A stretch of 64,000 bases of DNA, from the NCBI RefSeq assembly GCF_000968685.2, contig NZ_LAKD02000055.1, forward strand, positions 1 through 64,000, read 5' to 3'. Shown here piece by piece: positions 51,792-60,424 of this stretch (position 1 is its first letter; each line of letters starts with the position of its first letter). Origin of the DNA: Streptomyces antioxidans. Lineage in GTDB: Bacteria; Actinomycetota; Actinomycetes; Streptomycetales; Streptomycetaceae. A program made the position numbers and the translations under genes. The notes under the pieces are model-generated. The model was not told the origin of the DNA. It saw only the letters and a program-made list of their open reading frames with translations, and did no database searches.

Positions 51792-52497
51792 GGCTGACGG
51801 GCTGCGCAGGCACTTCGGCGGTGTCAAGGCAGTCGACGGAGTGTCCTTCACGGTCGGTGAACGGGAGATCGTCGGAGTGATCGGACCCAACGGCTCGGGC
51901 AAGAGCACCCTGGTCTCGCTGCTCATGGGCAACAACAGGGCGAGCGGCGGCAGCGTCCGCTTCGCCGGGCGGGACGTCACCCGGGTCGCCCCGCACCGCA
52001 GGGTGCACCTCGGGATGGCACGGACCTTCCAGGAGACCCGGCTCTTCGGCGATGTGGACGCGACGTCGAACGTCACGCTCGCCGGGACCGAGGCCGGGCG
52101 GGGGACGGATGCCGGCCAACTCGCCACCGACTGCCTCGCCTTCGTCGGGCTCGACGGCATCGAGGGGGCCGCGGTCGACGATCTCACCCATCTCCAGCAG
52201 AGGCTGCTGATGATCGCCGTCGCGCTGGCGTCGCGGCCCAGCCTGGTGCTGCTTGACGAGCCCGCCGTCGGCACGGCGGGCGAGGAACTGTCGCGCATGA
52301 TCGATGTGATCCGCCGGATCCCGGCCGAACGCGACTGCTCGGTGCTGCTGATCGACCACAACATGCGACTGGTCATGGGCGTGTGCGAACGCCTGGTGGT
52401 TCTCGACTTCGGGAAGGTCATCGCCAGCGGCCCGCCGGCCGAGGTCCGTGAGGACCCCCGCGTCATCGAGGCGTACTTCGGAGCGGAGGCGGTATGA
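51784..52497 (+). CDS. Branched-chain-type ABC ATPase (LivG-like) with altered signature motif
   Basis: 237 aa. Walker A GPNGSGKSTL, Walker B LVLLDEPAVG and the His switch LLIDHNMRLVMG are intact. In place of the ABC signature LSxGQxQ the sequence reads DDLTHLQQRLLMIAVAL, so the conserved Gly that contacts the nucleotide is lost. The partner LivF-like ATPase has a normal signature (NLSGGQQQLL), so one of the two ATP sites is probably degenerate, as in several asymmetric ABC transporters. Started at ATG 51784 (GGGGG seven bases before); an in-frame ATG lies at 51778. Confidence 0.88.
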   Translation: MLEADGLRRHFGGVKAVDGVSFTVGEREIVGVIGPNGSGKSTLVSLLMGNNRASGGSVRFAGRDVTRVAPHRRVHLGMARTFQETRLFGDVDATSNVTLAGTEAGRGTDAGQLATDCLAFVGLDGIEGAAVDDLTHLQQRLLMIAVALASRPSLVLLDEPAVGTAGEELSRMIDVIRRIPAERDCSVLLIDHNMRLVMGVCERLVVLDFGKVIASGPPAEVREDPRVIEAYFGAEAV

Positions 52498-53216
52498 ACG
52501 GCACGGACACCCCAGCACTCCGGATCGGCGGACTGCGGGCCGGGTACGGCCACGGCGACGTCCTGTGCGGGGTCGACATCGTCGCGCGGACCGGCACGAT
52601 CACCGCCGTGGTGGGCCCCAACGGCGCGGGCAAGTCGACTCTGATGAAGGTCCTCGCCGGCATCCACGACCGCCCGGTGCGGGGCACCGTGGAGGTCTTC
52701 GGCGTGGACCGGACCAGGGACTCGGCGCGGGATCGCCTGGCGGCCGGGCTCTCGCTCTGCCCGGAGCGCCGCCGGGTGTTCCCGGCCATGTCGATCGAGG
52801 AGAACCTGCTCATGGGCGCGGTGACGCTGAGCCCGTCGCTGGCCCGTCGCCGGGTGAGGGAGACGTACGAGCGCGTTCCGTGGCTCGCGGAGCGCCGCCG
52901 CACGATGGCCGGCAACTTGTCGGGGGGCCAGCAGCAGCTGCTGGCGATCTGCCGGGCGATCATGACCGACCCGCCGCTCCTCCTGCTCGACGAGCCCTCG
53001 CTGGGACTCTCGCCGAAGGTCGTCGGTGAGGTCGCGGACCTCATCCGCACGCTCGGCGAGGAGGGGCGCAGCGTGCTGATCGTCGAGCAGAACGTTGCGC
53101 TCGGCCTCCGGCTGGCGAGCGAGGTCTATGTGCTGAACCAGGGAGTGGTCGTGGAGCACGGCCCGGCGTCGGCTCTCGCCGACGACGACCGGCTGATGGC
53201 CACCTATCTGGGTTGA
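52494..53216 (+). CDS. Branched-chain-type ABC ATPase (LivF-like)
   Basis: 240 aa second ATPase of the importer. Walker A GPNGAGKSTLMKVLAG, Q-loop region PERRRVFPAMSIEENL, intact signature GNLSGGQQQLLAICRA, Walker B LLLLDEPSLGLSP, and the switch region VLIVEQNVALGL. PERRRVFPxMSIEENL is a LivF hallmark. Its ATG overlaps the LivG-like stop (ATGA). Last gene of the importer; it converges on the reductase gene. Confidence 0.92.
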   Translation: MNGTDTPALRIGGLRAGYGHGDVLCGVDIVARTGTITAVVGPNGAGKSTLMKVLAGIHDRPVRGTVEVFGVDRTRDSARDRLAAGLSLCPERRRVFPAMSIEENLLMGAVTLSPSLARRRVRETYERVPWLAERRRTMAGNLSGGQQQLLAICRAIMTDPPLLLLDEPSLGLSPKVVGEVADLIRTLGEEGRSVLIVEQNVALGLRLASEVYVLNQGVVVEHGPASALADDDRLMATYLG

Positions 53217-53275
53217 GGGCGGTGGCGATGCGTCCCGCGGGTGGCGTCCGGGTCCCGACACCACCCGCCGCGCCC

Positions 53276-54508
53276 TCAGCGAGCCGACTTGAGCAGCTGC
53301 TTCACCGTCACCGCGGGATCGGCGAGCAGCGCGGCGTCCAGCACCGTACCGCTACGGATCAGCTCCATCGCCGGCCGGACGTCCCGGCCGCGGTTCACCG
53401 CGGTGATCCCGGTGAGGACGCCCCCGCGGTGGTGCAGCACCGAGAACGAAAGGGCGTCCGGGTCTCCGCGCCAGGACCGCGCGTCGCCCGGGTCCGGATG
53501 CCCGGCGAGCTGGATGTTCAGGTCGTACTGGTCGGACCAGAACCACGGGACGGCCGCCACCGCGGCCGTGCCCGTCCCGAGCACCGAACGCGCCAGTGCG
53601 GCGCCCTGGTCCCTGGCGTTCTGCCAGTGCTCCACGCGGCGGCGGGTGCCGTCCGCGGCGGCCCGGGCGGCGACGTCCCCGGCCGCCCATACCGACGGGT
53701 TCGAGGTACGTCCCCGGGCGTCCACGTGCACGCCGTCGTGGACCGCGATCCCGGCGCCGGTGGCCAGCCGGGTCTCCGGCGCCATCCCGACACCGACGAC
53801 GACCAGGTCGGCCGGCAGCGCGGACCCGTCGTCGAGCAGGACCTCCCGGACCTGGCCCTCGCCCGCGAAGCCCCGTACGCCCACGCCCGTGCGCACCGTC
53901 ACCCCGCGCCCACGGTGGGCCTCGGTCAGCCTGGCCGCCACGTCCGCCCCCAGAGCCCGCAGCATGGGCAGCTCCGCCGCCTCTATGACGGTGGTCGGAC
54001 AGCCCCGCGCCGATGCCGCGGCGGCGACCTCGGTGCCGATGAATCCACCGCCGACCACCACCACCGGACCACCCCGCTCCAGGTACCCCCTGATGCGTGC
54101 GGCGTCCTCGGCGGTCCGCAAGGTGCACACGCCTTCGAGAGCGCTGCCCGGGACGTCGAGCGCCCGCGGCGTGCCGCCGGTGCACAGCAGCACGGCGTCG
54201 GCGGCGATGATCGCGCCATCGGCGAGCTCCACGGCTCCTTCGGACGGGAGCAGCCGGGTGGCCGGCACTCCGAGCCGCAGCGTCACCTCGCGGTCGGTGT
54301 AGAACGGCTCGGGGCGCAGCTGCTCTTCGGGCGGGCGGGGATCGTCCAGCAGGGCCGCTTTGGACAGCGGTGGCCGGTCGTAGGGCAGACGGTCCTCCGC
54401 CCCGATCAGGGTGATGGTCCCGCTGTGCCCCTGGTCGCGCAGGGCGTCGGCGGCGCTCACACCGGCCAGCCCGGCCCCCACCACCACGACGCGGTCATAG
54501 CGCTCCAT
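53276..54508 (-). CDS. FAD-dependent NAD(P)H:ferredoxin reductase (second copy)
   Basis: 410 aa, same family as the reductase at 21.5-22.7 kb: FAD-binding VVVGAGLAGVSAADALRDQG, LPYDRPPLSKAALL, NAD-binding VVVGGGFIGTEVAAAASARG, and PSVWAAGDVAARAA. It is divergent from the membrane desaturase across a control region and presumably feeds the Rieske ferredoxin at 57.4 kb, which then reduces the desaturase. The ATG at 54508 has GGGGAG just upstream; an ATG 22 codons earlier would read through the control region. Confidence 0.88.
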   Translation of the reverse strand: MERYDRVVVVGAGLAGVSAADALRDQGHSGTITLIGAEDRLPYDRPPLSKAALLDDPRPPEEQLRPEPFYTDREVTLRLGVPATRLLPSEGAVELADGAIIAADAVLLCTGGTPRALDVPGSALEGVCTLRTAEDAARIRGYLERGGPVVVVGGGFIGTEVAAAASARGCPTTVIEAAELPMLRALGADVAARLTEAHRGRGVTVRTGVGVRGFAGEGQVREVLLDDGSALPADLVVVGVGMAPETRLATGAGIAVHDGVHVDARGRTSNPSVWAAGDVAARAAADGTRRRVEHWQNARDQGAALARSVLGTGTAAVAAVPWFWSDQYDLNIQLAGHPDPGDARSWRGDPDALSFSVLHHRGGVLTGITAVNRGRDVRPAMELIRSGTVLDAALLADPAVTVKQLLKSAR

Positions 54509-54729
54509 ATTCTCCCCTTCGACGATTTCCAGCAAGCCCTCGGGAAGAGGAGGATGCATCTTTTCATTCGACAAGTCAACGAATTGCCGGTCGATGACAT
54601 TTACCGTTATCGACCTGCAGATATAGATCCACTCAATACCTTTGTTGTGTTTTTTGGATTCGACTTTCCCAGCCGGACGGCCGACAGTTTGAAAGACATC
54701 AGGGAAATGACGAAGGGAAAGAGCGAGCG
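54509..54729. promoter_or_regulatory. Divergent control region with inverted repeat GGTCGAT-N13-ATCGACC
   Basis: 221 bases, locally A/T-rich (a CCTTTGTTGTGTTTTTTGG stretch around 54640-54658). A perfect 7-bp inverted repeat at 54589-54615 lies near the centre between the reductase and desaturase genes. Its size and spacing suit a LysR-type binding box, and a LysR gene ends the same operon. Direct evidence of binding is lacking. Confidence 0.55.
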
Positions 54730-55737
54730 ATGAGGCCGATGCTGACCCCCGATGATGTCGATCCGTGGGCGAAACCCCCGAAACCCCCGCTGCCGCGCAA
54801 GGAGCTCAAGGCTCTTCAGCGCCGGCGCAACGCGCCCGCACTGCGCTACGTCGTCGGCCACCTGTTGATCGCGGCGGTCACCGCCACGCTGATCGCGCTG
54901 AGCTGGGGCACGTGGTGGATGCTGCCGACGATGTTCGCCCACGGCATCACCCTGGTGTTCCTGTTCGCTCCGATGCATGAGTGCACGCATGGCACCGCGT
55001 TCCGCACCCGCTGGATGAACTCCACGTTCGCGACGTTCTGCGGGGCTGTGCTGATGCGCCCCGCGCTCTACTTCCGGTACCGGCACGCGGCGCACCACAG
55101 TTACACCCAGGATCCGGAGCGCGACCCCGACCAGGTGGCGATGCCGGAGGGCCTGGCGGAATACCTGGGTGAGGTCTTCGGCATGGAATTCTGGCCGAAG
55201 ATGATCGGCACGCTCTACCGCGGTGTCACCGGCCGCTTCAACGAGCGCGAGAAGACCTTCCTCCCGGAGTCGGAGCGGTCCCGGATCATCTGGGAGGCGC
55301 GGCTGATGGTCGGGTTCTACGCGGCGCTCGCGGCGGCGTCGGTCGTTTTCTCCTTCTGGATCGGAGTGCTGGCCTTCTGGATCGTCCCGCGGATCATCGC
55401 CGAGCCGACGCTGCGGCTGGTCAGGATGGCCGAGCACACCGGCATGGAGGAGGGCGCCGACCCGCTCACCAACACCCGGACGACGCTGAGCAACCCGGTG
55501 GTCCGCTTCCTCTACTGGCAGATGCCCTACCACGCCGAGCACCACATGGCGCCGTCGGTGCCGTTCCACAACCTGCGGGCACTGCACCAGGCCCTGCCGG
55601 GCAAGCCGGAGGAGCGCGAGTACGTGATCAGCAAGGGCTATGTGCGCGCGCACCGCGACATCGTCGCCAATCTCGGCAATGGCGCCGGATCGACCGTCCC
55701 CACCACTACCGCCCTGGCCGCCACGGCCGGACGGTGA
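54730..55737 (+). CDS. Membrane fatty-acid-desaturase-family di-iron oxidase, substrate unknown
   Basis: 335 aa integral membrane di-iron enzyme. The three histidine boxes are all intact: HECTHG (about 84-89), RHAAHH (about 117-122) and YHAEHH (about 278-283), with two pairs of membrane helices (LLIAAVTATLIALSW/MLPTMFAHGITLVFLF; FYAALAAASVVFSFW/IGVLAFWIVPRII). The family includes acyl desaturases, alkane/xylene and carotenoid hydroxylases. With a dedicated Rieske ferredoxin and reductase, and followed by a sugar-type kinase, it is more likely a hydroxylase of an imported compound than a lipid desaturase; that is inference. First gene of a four-gene plus operon. Confidence 0.85.
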   Translation: MRPMLTPDDVDPWAKPPKPPLPRKELKALQRRRNAPALRYVVGHLLIAAVTATLIALSWGTWWMLPTMFAHGITLVFLFAPMHECTHGTAFRTRWMNSTFATFCGAVLMRPALYFRYRHAAHHSYTQDPERDPDQVAMPEGLAEYLGEVFGMEFWPKMIGTLYRGVTGRFNEREKTFLPESERSRIIWEARLMVGFYAALAAASVVFSFWIGVLAFWIVPRIIAEPTLRLVRMAEHTGMEEGADPLTNTRTTLSNPVVRFLYWQMPYHAEHHMAPSVPFHNLRALHQALPGKPEEREYVISKGYVRAHRDIVANLGNGAGSTVPTTTALAATAGR

Positions 55738-55815
55738 ACGCCGCCCCGGTCCATGGTGCGGTTCCCCCCGAACCGTCGCCGTGGACCCCGGCCCGAACGA
55801 TGCAAAGGAGCATCC

Positions 55816-57405
55816 GTGCCCGGACAGCTGACGCTCGGTGTCGACATCGGCACCACGAATGTCAAGGCGTGTGTCCTCGACACCAGCACCGCCACCGTCG
55901 TCGCCACCGCGGCGGCCGAGCATCCTCTGCACCATCCGCATCCCGGCTGGGCCGAGCAGCACGCCGACGAGTACTGGGACGCGGTGTCGGCCTGTATCCG
56001 CGGCTGTATGAGCCAGCTGCCGGGGGACTCCGGTGACGTCGTCGCCGTGTCCGTCTCGGGGCTCGTCGGGGTGACGCTCGCGGTCGACGCTTCGGGCCGT
56101 CCGCTGCGGCCGGCGATGATCTGGATGGACTCGCGCTCCCACGCCGAGTGCGAGCAGATCCGCGAACGCGTCGGCGAGGAGCGGATCAACGCCGTCAACG
56201 GCAACCGGATCGCGTCCTGGTTCATCGAACCGAAGCTGCTCTGGATGCGCGCCCACGAGCCCGAGGCGTTCCGGCGGATCCACAAGATCCTCTCGCCCAC
56301 CGGATACTGCAACCTGCGGCTCACCGGCGCCCACACGATCAACCCCGGCGACGCGGGGCTGTTCTACCCCTATGAGCACAAGACCGGGAGGTGGGACCAC
56401 TCGCTGACCGCCGATCTCGGCCTCGACCCGGCGATCTACCCGGACATCAAGGCATCGCAGCAGGTCATCGGCGAGGTCACCGCCGAGGCAGCCGCCGAGA
56501 CCGGGCTGAGGGCCGGCACCGCCGTCGTCGCCGGAGGGACGGACATCAGCGCCGCGGCCCTGGGAGCCGGGGTCACGGAGGCGGGCCAGGCGTACTACTC
56601 GATGGGCACCGGCTCCAACCTCGGCATCGTCGTGCCGCGCGAACAGGACATACCTGAGTACCGCATCCTCAAGTGGCCGCACGTCATCGACGGACTGACC
56701 CTGTTCGACGCTCCGATGGCTTTCACCGGCGCCTCGCTGAAGTGGTTCCGCGACAAGTTCGCCGATCCCGAGGTCGTCATGGCCGAGCGCATGGGGAGCA
56801 ATGTCTTCGACCTGGTCACAGAGCAGGCCGCGCGGATCGCACCCGGCGCCGACGGGCTGCTCTACCTGCCCTACCTCGGTAACTCACTGGCGCCGCGCTG
56901 GGACCTCAACGCGTGCGGGGTGTTCTTCGGCGTGCAGCCGTTCAGCACCCGGGCGCACTTCATCCGGGCGCTCATCGAGGGTGTCGCCTTCGATGTGTAC
57001 TCCAACGTCCGGATCGCGCAGGACGCCGGTGTCGAGTTCGACGAGATCATCCTGAACGGCGGCCCGACGAAGAGCGCGCTGTGGAATCAGATCACCGCCG
57101 ACGTCACCGGCCATCGGCTCGTCGTCCCGGACGTGGACGAGGCCGCCCCGCTGGGAGACGCCATCGTCGCGGCGACCGGGGCCGGGCTGTACCGCGACAT
57201 GCGCGAGCCGGTGAAGTCCCTCGCCCCCCTCAAGCACACCGTGGAACCCGACGCGGGACGGCACAGGATGTACGGCGAGTTCTTCGGACTCTGGCACCAG
57301 ATCTACCTCGACCTCAAGGGCAGCATGAACCGCCACAACCGGCTTGTCGCGCAGTACGGCCGGCCCGGCCCCAGCGAGATCGTCGGCGCGGGCGGCAACC
57401 GGTAG
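55816..57405 (+). CDS. FGGY-family carbohydrate kinase (xylulokinase-like)
   Basis: 529 aa ATP-dependent sugar/polyol kinase. N-terminal phosphate loop LTLGVDIGTTNVKACVLD; substrate region PAMIWMDSRSHAECEQI; ATP site SMGTGSNLGIVV and the C-terminal LNGGPTKSALWNQITADVTG. Closest to the XylB/gluconokinase branch of FGGY, not to glpK. A GTG at 55816 with AAAGGAG five bases upstream is chosen; the open frame starts earlier. It lies between the desaturase and ferredoxin genes, so it may phosphorylate the imported or hydroxylated product. Confidence 0.85.
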   Translation: MPGQLTLGVDIGTTNVKACVLDTSTATVVATAAAEHPLHHPHPGWAEQHADEYWDAVSACIRGCMSQLPGDSGDVVAVSVSGLVGVTLAVDASGRPLRPAMIWMDSRSHAECEQIRERVGEERINAVNGNRIASWFIEPKLLWMRAHEPEAFRRIHKILSPTGYCNLRLTGAHTINPGDAGLFYPYEHKTGRWDHSLTADLGLDPAIYPDIKASQQVIGEVTAEAAAETGLRAGTAVVAGGTDISAAALGAGVTEAGQAYYSMGTGSNLGIVVPREQDIPEYRILKWPHVIDGLTLFDAPMAFTGASLKWFRDKFADPEVVMAERMGSNVFDLVTEQAARIAPGADGLLYLPYLGNSLAPRWDLNACGVFFGVQPFSTRAHFIRALIEGVAFDVYSNVRIAQDAGVEFDEIILNGGPTKSALWNQITADVTGHRLVVPDVDEAAPLGDAIVAATGAGLYRDMREPVKSLAPLKHTVEPDAGRHRMYGEFFGLWHQIYLDLKGSMNRHNRLVAQYGRPGPSEIVGAGGNR

Positions 57406-57439
57406 CGGCCCGTCGGGCCCCGGAACGGAGAGGAACGAT

Positions 57440-57769
57440 GTGAACGAGGCACTGGAAGGCTGGCACGCCGTGGCGGCGTCGGACGAGGTCGAGGAGGACG
57501 ACGTCGTCTGCGTCCAGGCGTGCGGCCGGACTCTCGCCGTCTTCCACCTGGAAGACGGCGGCTACCACGTGACCGACGACTGCTGCACCCACCAGGAGGC
57601 GTCCCTGTCCGAGGGCTACCTCCAGGGCGACACCATCGAGTGCCCACGGCACCAAGGAGTGTTCCACGTGCCGACCGGCAAGCCGATGGGCCCACCCGTC
57701 GTCGACACCCTTCACGTCTATCCGACCAAGGTTGAAGATGGACACGTCTGGGTGCGGATCCCGGGGTGA
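57440..57769 (+). CDS. Rieske [2Fe-2S] ferredoxin (second copy)
   Basis: 109 aa with CTHQ (Cys and His ligands about 49-51) and CPRHQG (about 69-72). Highly acidic, as expected for a soluble electron carrier. Its partners are likely the reductase at 53.3 kb and the desaturase at 54.7 kb. The GTG start lies within GATGTGA, with GGAGAGG upstream; the kinase gene ends 34 bases before. Confidence 0.88.
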   Translation: MNEALEGWHAVAASDEVEEDDVVCVQACGRTLAVFHLEDGGYHVTDDCCTHQEASLSEGYLQGDTIECPRHQGVFHVPTGKPMGPPVVDTLHVYPTKVEDGHVWVRIPG

Positions 57770-57791
57770 GCGTGAACGTGAGGTGACGGCG

Positions 57792-58769
57792 ATGGCAGCG
57801 GGCGGAGCCGCGAGGCTGCGGCGCGTCATGGCGGAGCCCCCCAGGCCCCGTGAGAGCGGGGCCTCGGCCGGTCTCCCCTACGTCAGCTTCAACCAGCTCC
57901 GCTCGTTCCACGCCGTCGGAGTGGCGGGAAGCGTCACCGGCGCGGCCGCGCTGCTGCACGTCAGTCAGCCCACGGTGACGATCCAGCTGCGCCAACTCGA
58001 GTCCCACTACGGCATCGAGCTGGTACGGCGCACACCCCGCGGGATGGTGCTGTCGCCGCTCGGGGAACAGCTCTTCGAGCTGACCGAGCAGGTCTTCGAT
58101 CTGCACGGCCGGATCGTCGATCTGCTCGGCTCATCGGCGACCGCGGTGCGCGGCGAGCTGCGGGTCGGCGGAGTGGCCCCCTACTACGTCATGCGGGTGC
58201 TCGCGGCCTTCACCGAGGCGTATCCCGGGGTGACGGTTTCGCTGCAGCTGGCCAATTCCGCCACGGTCATCGAGCAGCTCGCCGAACAGCGGATCGACGT
58301 CGGCATCGTCGGTCAGGCCACCCTCGACACCCAGCTGATGGCACTGCCGTCGAGCAAACAGCGGGTGGTGCTGTTCTGCCGGGACGACCATCCATGGGCC
58401 GGGCGGGACGGTATCGACCTCATGGAGCTGGCGGACGCACCCCTGGTCATGCGCGAGCAGGGGTCCACCAGCCGGCTCGTGCTCGAGCGTGCCCTCGACG
58501 ACCGGGGAATCACCCCGCAGGTGACCCTTGAGGTCGACCGCGAGGGCGTACGGGAGGCGGTCCTCGCCGGGTTCGGCGTCGGCATCAGCACCGAGGTCGA
58601 GTACGTCAACGAACCCCGGACCTGGATGCTCCCCATTCTCGACGCCGACGTCTTCACCGAGGCATTCGCCGTATGTCTGCGAAGCCGCCGCCACGCGCCC
58701 GAGGTGCGCGCCTTCATGGCCATCGCGGAGAAGCTTTTCGACGCGGCCGAGATACCGAACCCGTCCTGA
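57792..58769 (+). CDS. LysR-family transcriptional regulator
   Basis: 325 aa. N-terminal winged helix (NQLRSFHAVGVAGSVTGAAALLHVSQPTVTIQLRQLESHYGIELVRR) and a type-2 periplasmic-binding-fold effector domain (about 110-320). Last gene of the desaturase-kinase-ferredoxin operon, so it is probably the local regulator, unusual only in not being divergent. ATG 57792 has GAGG eight bases upstream; an in-frame GTG lies at 57783. It converges on the WhiB-like gene. Confidence 0.9.
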   Translation: MAAGGAARLRRVMAEPPRPRESGASAGLPYVSFNQLRSFHAVGVAGSVTGAAALLHVSQPTVTIQLRQLESHYGIELVRRTPRGMVLSPLGEQLFELTEQVFDLHGRIVDLLGSSATAVRGELRVGGVAPYYVMRVLAAFTEAYPGVTVSLQLANSATVIEQLAEQRIDVGIVGQATLDTQLMALPSSKQRVVLFCRDDHPWAGRDGIDLMELADAPLVMREQGSTSRLVLERALDDRGITPQVTLEVDREGVREAVLAGFGVGISTEVEYVNEPRTWMLPILDADVFTEAFAVCLRSRRHAPEVRAFMAIAEKLFDAAEIPNPS

Positions 58770-58820
58770 GGCGGACGGCGCCATCAAGGCCACCGGCTCC
58801 TCTGGCGCACGCCGGCCGGC

Positions 58821-59123
58821 TCACCTGCTCGCGGCGTGGGAGGTGGACCGCTCCTGCTCGCGCCCGCCGCCGCGCGACTGACGCCGCTGACGTTGCGTCC
58901 GGCGGCGCAGCGCACGGCGCTCCTCCTCACCGGTGCCGCCCCAGACCCCGTGGGTCATTCCGCTCTCCAGCGCGTAGTCCAGGCATTCCTGGATCACCGG
59001 ACAGCGCCGGCAGACCTCCTTGGCCAGCGTCTCCTGCCGCCGGGCCGCCGGGCCCGCCACCCCCACGGGGAAGAACAGCTCCGGATCCTCGTGCGTGCAT
59101 TCGGCGTTGTGCCACCAGGCCAT
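58821..59123 (-). CDS. WhiB-like [4Fe-4S] transcriptional regulator
   Basis: 100 aa. The four cluster Cys are at 9, 38, 41 and 47 (CRRCPVIQEC); GVWGGT is the turn motif, and a basic tail (RRALRRRTQRQRRQS) can bind DNA. Actinomycete-specific. Which WhiB-like subfamily is not resolvable. ATG 59123 has AAGGGG five bases upstream; a longer frame starting at 59147 lacks one. Confidence 0.9.
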   Translation of the reverse strand: MAWWHNAECTHEDPELFFPVGVAGPAARRQETLAKEVCRRCPVIQECLDYALESGMTHGVWGGTGEEERRALRRRTQRQRRQSRGGGREQERSTSHAASR

Positions 59124-59332
59124 GGCTGCCCCTTCCGTGAACGACATTACTCAAAGCACCCGCCGCAGCCTCACGCACGGGGTGCGCGGGGCGGGCGCCC
59201 GTGGGTCATGCGGGCGCGTCCGGGCGGACTTTGACAGGGTTCGGGTTTCCGATCGTGGCGGCGGCAAACGGATCCGAACACGCCATGCCTCGTTCGGGCG
59301 ACCTGGGTGAGCCCCGGGGTTGTATCACCTGC

Positions 59333-60383
<1,051 letters not shown>

Positions 60384-60424
60384 GCGTCCAATCTGACATC
60401 CGGCACCGACAATCCGTCCCCGGC

